Source of the DNA: Spongilla lacustris | Taxonomy: Eukaryota > Porifera > Demospongiae > Spongillida > Spongillidae | Direction of reading: 5' to 3' | Assembly (NCBI GenBank): GCA_949361645.1 | Contig: OX442432.1 | Location: 1,719,428-1,783,427, forward strand | Length of the DNA: 64,000 bases | Shown: in pieces, positions 47,501-54,136 of the stretch | How the letters are laid out: every line of letters starts with the position of its first letter | Position numbering within the stretch: the stretch's first letter is position 1 | Notes under the pieces: generated by a model | What the model saw: the letters and a program-made list of their open reading frames with translations, nothing else | What the model was told of the DNA's origin: nothing | The model's database searches: none | Program-made: the position numbers and the translations under genes

Positions 47501-47937
47501 CATTAAATCACATTGGACTAATTATGTCTCTAATTGACCATTTTAAATGAAAAGGTCAATTGAAAATTAAAATAGTGGTGCGACTGTCTGTGAGGCCAGG
47601 AAATGAGGGTGAACCCAATGTTTGTTTATTTGCTGTACAATAAGCGACAAAGCCACGCCCAATGTAAGAACAACGTTGTGAGTATGTAGTACTATATCAG
47701 GCTGGACCTAGTACGTAGAACACGGGAGAACAAGTTGTGCCACAAAAGCTGTTCGGTTCGGTACGCGCGAACCACTTTTTGATCATGAGTGGAGGCGCAA
47801 TAGTGAACCATAGGCTATTATTGTACATACATAGGCCTAAATGTAACTAATACGTTTTGCGCACATGCGGACACAAAAAAAAACTCACCGGACCGTTTAG
47901 AGATCTCGGCAGGATAACCGTTTCGAAAGGCTGCCAT
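14321..47937 (-). CDS. RNF213 (mysterin)-like giant AAA+ protein with C-terminal SAM domain
   Basis: A single multi-exon gene. It starts at ATG 47937 (exon 47937-47889, MAAFRNGYPAEISKRS), which joins in phase to 46756-46614. Further checked exons are 45804-45680, 45156-45037, 44964-44887, 43504-43398, 43322-43237, 43176-43013, 41754-41616, 41558-41352, 41296-41207, 36861-35149, 32653-32557, 32498-32329, 26584-26251, 25379-25299, 25248-23854, 14829-14588 and 14532-14321. Others between are visible but were not all delimited. RNF213 family marks include VLTPDYTLKMLDVNERWKCG with P-loop GETGVGKT, IFFDEINASSCPGLFKEIIV, and the P-loop GPPGSSKT exon. RNF213 is a ~590-kDa dynein-like ATPase and ubiquitin ligase acting on lipid droplets and intracellular pathogens. 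My codon estimate (about 4,500-5,000) is near the vertebrate length. Oddities: no RING or RZ finger seen, a SAM fusion, a short N-terminus, and transposon-laden introns of several kilobases beside introns of ~60 bp. Confidence 0.85.
14588..19015 (-). CDS. RNF213-like gene: C-terminal E3-core exons
   Basis: Many exons of 30-130 codons, including RNF213-like segments. Examples are YLWRLIKDALSMSDEERTHL (17.4 kb), FYMLLHSQLAHSLTFEEVQT with ISDVLSKHVN (16.7 kb), NKAQKIPPLQDRSLL (16.5 kb), YDLKRFQEDIVLMYVIGKQK (16.0 kb) and IEWVQDGRYDFCELPIAFKS (15.3 kb). They occur in the order of the vertebrate C-terminus. The RZ-type zinc finger (C...H...C..C with GG/NH) expected upstream of 17.6 kb is not recognisable; the cysteines there do not form pairs. 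The last exon before SAM (14829-14588) ends VILPAAPIA plus one base. Confidence 0.75.
19320..20640 (-). CDS. RNF213-like gene: region where the RING finger would be expected, none seen
   Basis: Exon ~20640-19970 (AIQNDELWKIYFDSFLFHKF ... VAELIFYHLRSQHFDTNME) joins by donor GGAG|GTGTGT and acceptor TTCTAG|CCTATAG to exon ~19916-19500 (PIAHCGLSSILHIIEGQAAN ... PYPHSLEMFKVYLSRILGDD). Counting back from the C-terminus this is where the C3HC4 RING of vertebrate RNF213 lies. The cysteines present are single and no C-x2-C pair occurs in either exon. The sequence otherwise continues as a helical core. Confidence 0.65.
20909..20925. repeat. poly-C tract, 17 nt
   Basis: Uninterrupted C run in the intron between the ~21238 and ~20640 exons. 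On the coding (minus) strand it is a poly-G run. Confidence 0.95.
21238..22755 (-). CDS. RNF213-like gene: hinge and start of the E3 region
   Basis: Exons at ~22755-22400 and ~22330-21238 code for sequence including IVPALQEIDPLHGSAEGTSI, KRILLLVANMDEVPHAKLNY, KLFIILVGFPTFQLHSICYP and FLNGWDHIFLHSLQQRENG. Their position corresponds to the sixth, nucleotide-free AAA module and the hinge that leads to the E3 module. The last exon ends just before the intron with the 17-nt poly-C run at 20909. Confidence 0.75.
22837..23797 (-). CDS. RNF213-like gene: exons after AAA4 (AAA5 region)
   Basis: Exons carry KLFIDASEDESLMRFLFAFN, AEGYTVVMSQADAIHESFYD, VHPHFQCVLVIKKSDVEKTA and PLLNRFEKYFVTHSVLLEAA. These match the RNF213 stretch where a degenerate AAA module keeps the 'V...adaIhEsfYDlfNQ' and 'P.LNRFEK' motifs. 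No P-loop is present here, as expected for the inactive fifth module. Confidence 0.85.
23854..25248 (-). CDS. RNF213-like gene: 465-codon exon with AAA4
   Basis: One open exon. Its start completes the AAA3 sensor region (AACNPHRGNSLAFYEHSW). It then has a four-helix segment, then LIIVGPPGSSKTLSFNLVIS, the Walker A of AAA4 (near 24526-24560). YCVVCIDEAGLPDERHESLK follows as Walker B (near 24290-24330), then SFVATSNHMLDAAKTNRAV as sensor 1, with an arginine-rich tail. All catalytic elements appear intact, so ATP hydrolysis at AAA4 is plausible. Confidence 0.9.
25299..25379 (-). CDS. RNF213-like gene: AAA3 Walker B exon
   Basis: An 81-nt exon reading IFFDEINASSCPGLFKEIIV then DKTLEGE. FFDEIN is an intact Walker B with the catalytic glutamate. 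The acceptor is TTTCAG|ATTTTTTTT and the donor GAG|GTATTAG. The next exon starts PIPSNLFIVAACNPHRGNSL, the sensor-1-like N of AAA proteins. Confidence 0.9.
26251..26584 (-). CDS. RNF213-like gene: AAA3 Walker A exon
   Basis: Contains NYVLTPDYTLKMLDVNERWK followed by CGIPVIIEGETGVGKTALVE. This is one of the most diagnostic stretches of the RNF213 family, with an intact GxxGxGKT P-loop. A preceding small exon (~26660-26760) carries DCLGGGGSISLITLYPEKL, also RNF213-specific. Confidence 0.9.
26936..27670. repeat. Inserted G/C-rich repeat element with a 47-bp internal duplication
   Basis: The insert opens with a G run and GGGTCCGGACCCCCCC (26945-26973) and closes with CCCCCCCTTTCCCAAAACCC, TGGATCCGCCCCTG. 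Inside, AGACCCCACTGGGGGAGCTA then TCAGCG is repeated directly near 27510 and 27540. The closing end resembles the GGGGCGGATCCAGG terminus common in hAT-type MITEs, but the two ends do not match well. It lies in an RNF213-like intron. Confidence 0.5.
28653..28842. repeat. ~37-bp tandem repeat, five copies
   Basis: Unit: CCTAAGAGAACAAAATAGCT then CATACTGTTCTCATT. Copies differ at a few positions (CCTAGGAG, AACGAAAAAG). Each unit contains GAGAACA and TGTTCTC, so it can fold on itself. Confidence 0.9.
29344..29755 (-). CDS. RNF213-like gene: two exons upstream of AAA3
   Basis: The translation gives IPVKFSADPDLTAGKCIELL, then RYMKRRCDFIEKIAAFTFNA and STLMEAMLSEVRTLC, in the order seen in RNF213 before the AAA3 module. 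Exact splice borders are approximate. Confidence 0.6.
30989..31302. mobile_element. MITE with ~35-bp terminal inverted repeats
   Basis: The left end AAAGGCTCCAAGGGGTAATC continues TCAAAGCTGCCGCT. The right end is its inverse, AGCGGCAGCTTTGGGATTAC then CTCTTAGAGCCTTT. The internal ~240 bp has no coding support. It sits in the RNF213-like intron between the 29.3-29.8 kb and 31.9 kb exons. Confidence 0.8.
31919..32267 (-). CDS. RNF213-like gene: exon following the first AAA module
   Basis: About 116 codons containing RGLTWLVYIEVPFYVS and FKKEIPTLELLGSLF. These are the 'YVEVP' and 'IPTL..LG' motifs characteristic of RNF213 between its AAA modules. Bounded by acceptor AATATAG|ATG (about 32267) and donor AAAG|GTAAAC (about 31919). 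Confidence 0.7.
32329..32653 (-). CDS. RNF213-like gene: first P-loop, split by a 58-bp intron
   Basis: Exon 32653-32557 ends LVYGNA and exon 32498-32329 begins by completing GNGKTYCIMKQLL. Together they make a perfect Walker A GNAGNGKT, interrupted by a mini-intron (32556-32499). The following AINEAFTPLLAINKLRAL and YFNVTLLPQ match an RNF213 segment just after the first ATP-binding module. In vertebrate RNF213 only AAA3 and AAA4 are regarded as catalytically competent, with an ATP also held in AAA2; this loop is probably the structural site. Confidence 0.75.
33113..33590. repeat. Direct duplication of a ~150-bp AT-rich segment
   Basis: CAAAATCTTAATTTA, CAATTAGAAG(T/C)AGCCTA, AAAATGCTA, TTAGCAC(C/T)CCTATAGAAT and TTGAAATGATATTG occur in the same order near 33120-33250 and 33420-33580. 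The second copy has an insert of about 40 bp. It lies in an intron; no coding potential. Confidence 0.75.
35149..36861 (-). CDS. RNF213-like gene: 571-codon central exon
   Basis: A single open exon between acceptor AAAAG|ATGGTG (36861) and donor GAG|GTTAG (after 35149). It is rich in leucine helices and lacks membrane segments. Its place between the N-terminal arm and the first P-loop fits the linker/stalk region of RNF213. Flanking exons at 34.8-35.06 kb and 36.9-37.4 kb continue the same type of sequence. Confidence 0.75.
37989..38727. mobile_element. ~740-bp TIR element (ATTAATACCGCGTCCGCGAG family)
   Basis: The left terminus ATTAATACCGCGTCCGCGAG then TTAAGTGGGTACAAATTTAG is matched in inverse by the right terminus, where AAATTTACCCACTTTACTCG precedes CGGACGTGGTATTAAT. 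Subterminal GATCCGCTAG and AGCGGACC also pair. No transposase is seen, so it is a non-autonomous element. TA or TAA next to the ends could be the target duplication. Confidence 0.8.
38824..39460 (+). pseudogene. Decayed LTR-retrotransposon Gag-like fragment
   Basis: Lies antisense within the RNF213-like gene's largest intron. Translated in broken frames it shows a start like MATHPLVMPEIFSGDG. It then shows the 'rL.g.A..af..LPE......y..i..aL...FEP' core of Gypsy-type Gag (AQIAFQRFPEDISSTYM, ALKEKFEPPCRKDQYQ) and the 'WadLad.L..L' motif. Further on is a damaged CCHC-like knuckle near 39365-39410. No pol domain follows recognisably. Described only as a broken old copy. Confidence 0.6.
41207..46756 (-). 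CDS. RNF213-like gene: N-terminal helical exons
   Basis: Ten small exons with consistent phases code for alpha-helical sequence such as GIYNVDAMNAVLKELVAQVK, YVVTYYELLRSAFLHFATQA, TLSMWNECFIK, FDKETVDGIRAALKFYFSLE and TIQKWLNIFLPLIDVTRRDA. This corresponds in position to the N-terminal arm of RNF213. There is no recognised domain; the assignment rests on continuity with the downstream ATPase exons. The intron 41755-43012 carries a TIR element. Confidence 0.7.
41832..42788. mobile_element. ~957-bp TIR element inside an RNF213-like intron
   Basis: The left end TTTAACACCGGTTCCGTGAA then ATTAGACGACTTTTTTGG is matched by the inverted right end, GGTCGTCTAATTTCACGGAA then CCAGTGTTAAA. It contains a minus-strand open frame (42153-41956) beginning MGYCQNCLKRYLSYPVEHLD, with a C-x2-C pair, that I do not recognise; it may be a relic of the mobilising protein. 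A duplicated GGATCTC...CCAGACCCAAAT block occurs near 42190 and 42272. Confidence 0.75.
47241..47420. repeat. poly-C (47241-47257) and poly-G (47402-47420) pair
   Basis: Two complementary homopolymer runs about 145 bp apart in the first intron of the RNF213-like gene. They could pair as a hairpin, or be the ends of a short inserted element; both are flanked by TACCTACATA-like sequence (ACCAGATGTGTACCTACATA on the left, GTATGTAGGTACCA on the right). Confidence 0.7.
47889..47937 (-). CDS. First coding exon of the RNF213-like gene
   Basis: ATG (47937-47935) opens 16 codons plus one base before donor G|GTGAG. Joined to acceptor TTTAG|GT at 46756 the frame continues as GGQHPIYVHLDNMEEPSRWL. No in-frame alternative upstream is needed. 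The vertebrate zinc-finger-like N-terminus is absent at this start; an undetected upstream exon cannot be excluded. Confidence 0.65.
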
Positions 47938-48200
47938 GACGCGAGACACAGCGGGCCCGGGTACCAAATTTATACGACTATTCCTTTTTTAATTTAAAAA
48001 ATATACGGCATGGCCGCGGGCATATCTTGTGATCACTTACTTGTCATTGCTGTCAAACTTCATTGACTTGCATATAGTGTGACAGTGCACTAATATATCA
48101 TTGCAAGCCGTAATCCCTTGAATCGGCTTTATATTGTTTACAAAATCTAATCGAAATAAATACATTTGTATACAGTAGATGATTTCGGTGAGAACCCGCG
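47938..48200. promoter_or_regulatory. Presumed 5' region of the RNF213-like gene
   Basis: Directly upstream (on the minus strand) of ATG 47937. It contains GC-rich stretches (GCGGGCCCGGGTACC, ATGGCCGCGGGC) that stand out from the AT-rich surroundings. No TATA box can be assigned with confidence. The promoter role is inferred from position. Confidence 0.35.
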
Positions 48201-48229
48201 CGTCACGTGAGAGTCATGTGAAATTTTTA

Positions 48230-48596
48230 TGGAGGGCAAAACATTATTGAGACGTATGGTAAATCGTGATGGATCGGCAGATTTCAAGCGAAAGGAGCGT
48301 TACAAACAAAAACTGGAGTTGGTGGGGCTGACACCAAGCGATGACCTTTCATGAGGGGTGATGGTCGTCGTTTCGGCGATGCTATGTCGTTGTGGCAGCG
48401 TATAGAGTATGGCAATATATTTGGCTATTTTATCGATCGCCCGGGAACTGGAAGCCTACAACTAGTTTCAATCGGGCTCTGTGAGGACTGTGTTTGTGGT
48501 GTGTTTCGGCCAAGGCAACCAAAAGTGCAGAACAGGCCCACGAAGCGTGGATTAGGGCCTATTGCACGGTCATCTGGCTTGATCGTTGCCGACTGA
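48230..48596 (+). pseudogene. Transposon-type ORF fragment
   Basis: A short frame, FKRKERYKQKLELVGLTPSD (48270-48350), is followed after a stop and frame change by SLWQRIEYGNIFGYFIDRPG (48380-48450). This pairing resembles the N-terminal part of large transposon proteins common in cnidarians and sponges ('..W..v.y.dIy.Yl...pg.yt...l...k'), seen in THAP- or YqaJ-bearing elements. It then runs into unrelated sequence and stops. I infer a broken mobile-element protein. Confidence 0.4.
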
Positions 48597-48958
48597 ACTA
48601 ATAGCTTGCTAAGTTAAGCTTATTTTTAAAAGAATGCACGGTATACATGTCTACAGACCTATCTGTAATCGATAAGCTAGGTCCATACATGTAGCAAGTA
48701 GATAGCAATCGATCGGCAACAGACATCTTTGTCCTCCGTCATGTAGGCCAGGCCTATAGCTTTTGTAGGCTGTAGCCAAAGGCAAAGCAGGGCAGCATGA
48801 CAGCACACGTGCTCATCATCGTTGCTAAGACATAAGCAGATCCAGCTATTGGTGCAGATGGGGTGGCTACTCCAGACATGGGGGCTGCATCCCTATACCT
48901 CCCATACTGATGATTTCTGTCTCTGTTGCGAGTCCTGCGTGAACTAGCAACTAACCCT

Positions 48959-49373
48959 CTACAGCTGAAGCAGAGATAATATAAAGCACACCTCTACTTT
49001 TCTTCTTTGCCCCGCTTTCGCCTGCCGCGCTTTCACTGCCATCATTTTGATCAAATACTTCCTCTTGCATACCATCCTTGAAAGAGAATCGTGAAGAGAC
49101 ATAGCCACATCACTGGGTTCGTCAACAGGCTTGCCTACAATAAAAACAAATGACTCCCTCACTCAATTGTGACTTCCACACTTCTAACTAACATGACACA
49201 AAATGGTCGCCACATATTCGCGAGTGCTTCGAAGGCTGCCAATCCTCTCTACGGACTGCTTGAATCCACCTTCGTAGTCTGCCTTCATTTTTGAATGGAA
49301 ACCGATAGAAACCTATGCCCAAACGCTGACCACCACGATTTCTACAGCCAAAAGCACAACACCTCCATACCAT
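48959..49373 (-). CDS. THAP-domain protein, short (possibly transposon-derived)
   Basis: Exon 1 starts at ATG 49373 and reads MVWRCCAFGCRNRGGQRLGI, GFYRFPFKNEGRLRRWIQAV and RICGDHFVS. This is a THAP zinc finger (C-x4-C near the start, C-x2-H at ICGDH, conserved F.FP and W). The donor is in CAT|GTTAGT near 49192. The acceptor TTTTATTGTAG at about 49141 leads to KPVDEPSDVAMSLHDSLSR and a basic tail (KMMAVKARQAKAGQRRK) with a stop at 48959. THAP fingers bind DNA and descend from P-element-like transposases. Nothing else is attached, so it could be a small regulator or a transposon remnant. A divergent neighbour (the death-domain gene) starts 313 bp away. Confidence 0.65.
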
Positions 49374-49685
49374 TTCACGTATACCTTGCCCTCCACTTCA
49401 ATTATTCATCGTTTTAGACCTTACCTTGCATGCCTGGAAACAAGTTTGCTGCTTCAGAGTGCGCGTTTATAGTTTCTGTAGCTGGCCACAACGTTACGCG
49501 CACAGTAGTGGTATAATCTCAAGTACATTTAACAAAAAGACATTGTCGCAATGTCAAAAATAATTACTTCTTTTAAAAAAAAAAATTAATTACATCATGT
49601 GCTCGTGCGTGATTGCTAAGGTTATTCCCCACATACAAGTCTGTGACGTGGACCGTGGCTATGAACTTAATTTACTTGCATCAAA
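49374..49685. promoter_or_regulatory. Divergent intergenic region between THAP (-) and death-domain (+) genes
   Basis: Short gap between two outward-facing start codons. The + start is in the context ATCAAAATGGCAGCTGC. Sequence CGTTACGCGCACAGTAGTGG and a poly-A stretch (49576-49586) are visible. Promoter function is inferred from position. Confidence 0.35.
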
Positions 49686-50890
49686 ATGGCAGCTGCAGGT
49701 AGGTGACGGACTAGTTGGGCGATTTGGCGGAACTAAAAATCAGGCTACGCCCAACTAGTGACGGACGTGAAGCCGAGGTGATAATACATTAGAAATATTT
49801 GCTGATCGAGCAGTGTAGACTAGAGTCGTAGGCCTACATTATGTCACGATCGCGCGTAGCCGTAGGCTCAGTATGAATATTCTATCCTGGTACATAAAAA
49901 AAGTCGCGTATATGCTTGTGTACATGTACTGTGCTCGTGCGAAATGAACAGTCCTAACAACAACTTGTTCTACTGTATAAATGTTTGTTTACAGCTTCCT
50001 ACGTAGAGGGTACACCCCCAGCAGGGGGCGGCACCAACCATAGCTCCGCCCACTTATTCAATTATTTATTTATTTGCAGCAGAAGCAGAGCAATACCTGA
50101 AGGATCCACCCTCCGTGTCCGACCTTGTGAATCACGTGGCTGCCCATGCCCCACATAAATGCAAAGACATAGCACTTCAGCTCGGCATCAGTCAGGGAGA
50201 AGTGGACTCCATCTTTTCACCCAATATTGGGAGCACATCTAACTATTACTCAACAGTCTTTGCTTCTTGGAAACGTCAAAAAAGAAAGCAATACACATGG
50301 GGGTACCTAATAAGGGTGTTGAGACTACCTGCAGTGGGGTGCATAGACCTTGCAGAGGATCTGTTGGCCAAGCCCAACTTCATAGAAGGTACACATATCT
50401 CTATTTTAGCAGAATGTGTATGTGTGTGCATCTGTGTGCATGTGCATGAGCCAAAGCGATCAGGCAGTGCTGTAATAGAGCTTCAGTTATGAGCATACAC
50501 ATGTATGTGTACATGTTTATATGTACATGTACATGTATATACATGATTGTATGTAACCACCATGCAAGCTGGGGCCTTGGCCGGCACAATAATCCACCAT
50601 CATCACATTGGCAGATTCTGAACCACTGCTGCTCGACCTAATGAATGATGTCGCTGCCCAAGTACCCCACAAATGGAGGGACATCGCCCAGCAACTTGGC
50701 CTCACCCTTGCAGAGGTGGAGGCCATCTGTCCCACCAACTACTCTGAGATCAATAACAACTATTCAAAAATCTTTAGCATGTGGAAGAATCGTAGGAAGC
50801 TCCCATATACCTGGAGATACATGGTAATAGTTCTCAGGACCCCTGCAGTTGGATGCCATGACATTGCAGATGAGTTAGAAACAAAGCTAG
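49686..50890 (+). CDS. Tandem death-domain-like protein (3' end not identified)
   Basis: Exon 1 (49686-49698) encodes MAAA plus one base and joins exon 2 (50080-50388) and exon 3 (50615-50890) in matching phase (phase 1 each). Exon 2 encodes AEAEQYLKDPPSVSDLVNHV ... KCKDIALQLGISQGEVDSIF ... VFASWKRQKRKQYTWGYLIRV. Exon 3 encodes a parallel LLLDLMNDVAAQVPHKWRDI, AQQLGLTLAEVEAICP ... IFSMWKNRRKLPYTWRYMVI. Both follow the six-helix death-domain pattern: 'W..lA..LGl...e...I', then 'mL..W', 'tw..Li..L', 'A..l'. Each exon is one domain, so the second probably arose by exon duplication. Exon 3 ends AG|GCAAGT, an apparent GC donor, so the protein should continue; I could not find the next exon. Such adaptors usually act in innate immune or apoptotic signalling. 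Confidence 0.7.
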
Positions 50891-50892
50891 GC

Positions 50893-53679
50893 AAGTGTCC
50901 TTTAATAATGTGAGTAGGATGTAAATTGAAAGATACCCGGAAACACTTTATGGTCCAGCTCTATTGCTGAGGGGGGGGGGGGTTAGAGTTAGGTATGTAC
51001 CGGTACCCCTGTCAAAATATGGAGAGCATTAAGAAACTAAGGAAAACATGTATTATACAAAGAGTAACCCCCCTAGCTGTACAGTATACCCTTGAAGTTT
51101 TACAAAACATGTGTATATTCATGTACATATGTATATACACCACCTATGATGCCATATAGCAGTAAATGATAAACTAGGGAATTAGATATGTGTACTAGTA
51201 ATATACTGCCTTCATTTACATCTTTCATCAGTTAATTTAGGCATTAGCAAGAGCATAATAAAAAGATTGTGTAATGAAAGAAACATAGACGTTCTAGGGC
51301 AGTCATTTATACATTGTAAATGGTCCACCCATGCGTAAACGAGTTTCTCTATATCCTTGTTTTTCCTTCTATCCAAGGCTAGATTTGCAATTTTGCAAGA
51401 CCTTTTCTTTAGATCCCCCAATTTGAGGCACAATTCAGGTTTTACACATTTTGGCTACCTTGGAATATCCATTGAATGATCCTGTAACAGTACTATCAAT
51501 TGTATCATGTGCTGCACATTTAACTTGTGTTGATGAAGCTGTAATTCACTGCTTTTATCCTCTTCTTGATAATTCAGAATTTATATACTGAGCCAACACT
51601 TTGGTTAGCATCAGGATTATGTACTGGTGCTCTTTCTAGTGTATCTTGATCCCTTGTTGAGAGGCTATGGCCGGAGTATTCATCATAAGAACCAAATGCA
51701 AATATCTTTTAAAGCAGATCAATGGACTACCCACCCACATAAGCAACAGCACACACAGAACTAGCAATAAGACTCATATCTAATACTAATCATGATGCAA
51801 AGCACTTTTCTCTGAAACGTACAGGTGGCAGCTCCCAATGTTACATTTTCAATGAAAGCACACCCTGATTTAGCAGAGGTTTTCGTACCTAAACAGTATG
51901 CATGCACAATAATTTTGTGCAAGATTACTTTACTGGATAGGTATTTGAAAGCAGATCCTCACATAACAAAATAAGAGAATCTACCCACATGTTGGTCCAC
52001 TATGGCCTGGGAACTTGCAACATGATTGATGCATTCCCTCTCTTAAAAGGGCAGTCTTTCTATGAAAATCTGGCTGAAAACTTGACACAACTGAGTTCAT
52101 AAGCACACCATGACATAAAAGTCATAAGTGTAGGATGTGTGTGTGATTTTCTATTTTCTTTTGTACCACTCTGATGATATTTACTGTGTCACACGGAATG
52201 TGAAAAACTGGTTTAGTAGAGCTGTTGAAAAGCAGGAATACATTGCTGTAGTAGATGTTGCCAGCATAGCTCCACTAATTAATAATGCACAAAATGCAAC
52301 AGCCTTTTTTGGCCAAGCACCATGTAAGGTCACCTGATTTGAAGTAGCCTACACCTACAAGGCAATTCCTCCATTTAGACCTTGTTTCTATGCATGCCAT
52401 CCCATTCACGATATAAGCAGGAACTTTAAGGGGTATGTACAGGGGGTTGTGAGGGGTTAAAAATTCTTATAAATTTATTTTCACATTCAGTGTGACCATT
52501 TTTTACCATTCTGAATATACCCTCCCCCCCCCCCCCCCCCCCCCCCGCCCCCTACTATTGCTGATCTTTTGGTGTGGAGCATGCATCCATGGTAATTGTG
52601 TACCAGAGGTAGTTTATACAATGCACTTACTGTTGTTGATCTCATCCCATTTAATAGATCCATCATGTTCTTAAGCTTTGCTGCAAAATGGGAAGTATGC
52701 CTATTAATAGTCCAGGACACTTGGAAAAAAAAAAAAGAATTCATTGGAGCAAAACTTTGTATGTATAATATTATTTTTATTATCAGATACAACCAATTAT
52801 GCATGTAGAGGTGGCATGCTATGAGTCCAGCTGGGAGAAAGCATCCGTGCCCATCCCCCATGGCAATAATACGACATAGGTTTAAGGTGTGCAGATCAGC
52901 ACACCCTTCCATTATTAATAATATTAAGCAGCTAAGTTTTTTTTTTTTTTATATAACATGATCCAGATTTTCATCAAACATCTCTCCTACTGCTTCATGA
53001 ACATGGTACCACTAATGCCTGCATGGGTATGAAGACTTTCCAACTTGAATGTATTATCCGCAAGATGTGCAACAGTGCACTTCTGATAATGAGTCGTCAA
53101 TCTGCTGGCGTTCAGCAGCCCTCTTATAACTTGATCTGGTGAGCTGTGCCAACACACCTTCCATTAATATTACTATCATTCTTGCATGTAGGTTACGTGA
53201 GTTCAGCTAACATGTATGGTTGGTTACTCTGGATAGGACAAATACAATACTGAACCCTATACCGCACTTTGAGAAAGTGCCTAGCTAGCTATAGTGGTCT
53301 TCAATGCACTTAGTTACATTTTGGCATTTGTAAATGCTATTGAAAATAGTCCCCAATCACTCAGTGCAATGGATTGATGGCTTGTTGTGCTTTATTTGGT
53401 GCAGGAAAATTTGGATGGCTGGAGCAGTTGCAGAATATACTATCATAAACAAAAACAGCATCTTCATTTGCTCCAATGTTTGATATTGTCACAGCCAATG
53501 GTATCTTTGTCGGACAAATATCATCGTTACGTACATTTGGGTCTGGGTATAGTACGTGTCCATGGTTACTGGTAGAGGCTCTACATGTACTAAATTTAGT
53601 ACCAGAGATAATATTATCTCTGCTTACTAGTTAGCTAGTACGACTCAAATTCACTGCAAACGGTTCTTTTCAGCTGTGA
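50893..53679. other. 2.8-kb stretch without a recognised gene
   Basis: AT-rich sequence with poly-G (50971-50982) and a 23-nt poly-C run (52524-52546). A 66-codon frame near 52137-52337 has no recognised domain. It probably includes introns or the 3' end of the death-domain gene, but no exon could be supported. Confidence 0.5.
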
Positions 53680-53803
53680 GCGACGGCGGAGAGCAAACAT
53701 AGGGGTAGCAAGCACGAGGGTTTGGCTATGTGTGGCTGGGCATCTCTCTCATGCAGCAATGCCCTAGTATGCTCTACCCCTTTGCTTGCTCTCCGCCGTC
53801 GTT
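53680..53803. repeat. Inverted repeat (~30-bp arms)
   Basis: The left arm GCGACGGCGGAGAGCAAACA then TAGGGGTAG is matched by the right arm CTACCCCTTTGCTTGCTCTC then CGCCGTCGTT, with a ~65-bp spacer. It is GC-rich relative to its surroundings. It lies about 330 bp before the oxygenase start and could be a MITE or a promoter-proximal element. Confidence 0.75.
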
Positions 53804-53851
53804 CAAAGATGTATGATGCAAGGTCCTGGAAAGAACGTTCTCGGTTTGAAT

Positions 53852-53997
53852 CTAGTCTCGCAAGCCAGACGTACTAAGTCGTACCATAGATATTTGTCGT
53901 ACAATTCGGATATACATGTATGTCGGGCTGGGAAACCCCAGAACGTTTCACTCGTCCCCAGTCCACTCGCGCGTACGACGACTAAGTACGAGACTAG
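53852..53997. mobile_element. MITE, 146 bp, CTAGTCTCG ends
   Basis: The left end CTAGTCTCGCAAGCCAGACG then TACTAAGTCGTAC pairs with the right end GTACGACGACTAAGTACGAG then ACTAG. A plus-strand frame runs through this element into the oxygenase gene, but that part is repeat, not protein. Confidence 0.75.
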
Positions 53998-54136
53998 TTT
54001 GAATTGTACCACCGCCCACTTTCTCCATAGATTTGTCTATGGCCTGGCCTTGCATGCCAATGGTACAACCGTAAACGATAATTTACGTAATATTTTTGCG
54101 CATGCGCCACATGCACATGTGTTCTCCACTAGAAGA

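Noticed and set aside
53786..54136. N-terminal extension of the oxygenase
   Set aside because: This part of the frame runs through an inverted repeat and a 146-bp MITE with CTAGTCTCG ends; the Met at 54137 is the first one after the element.
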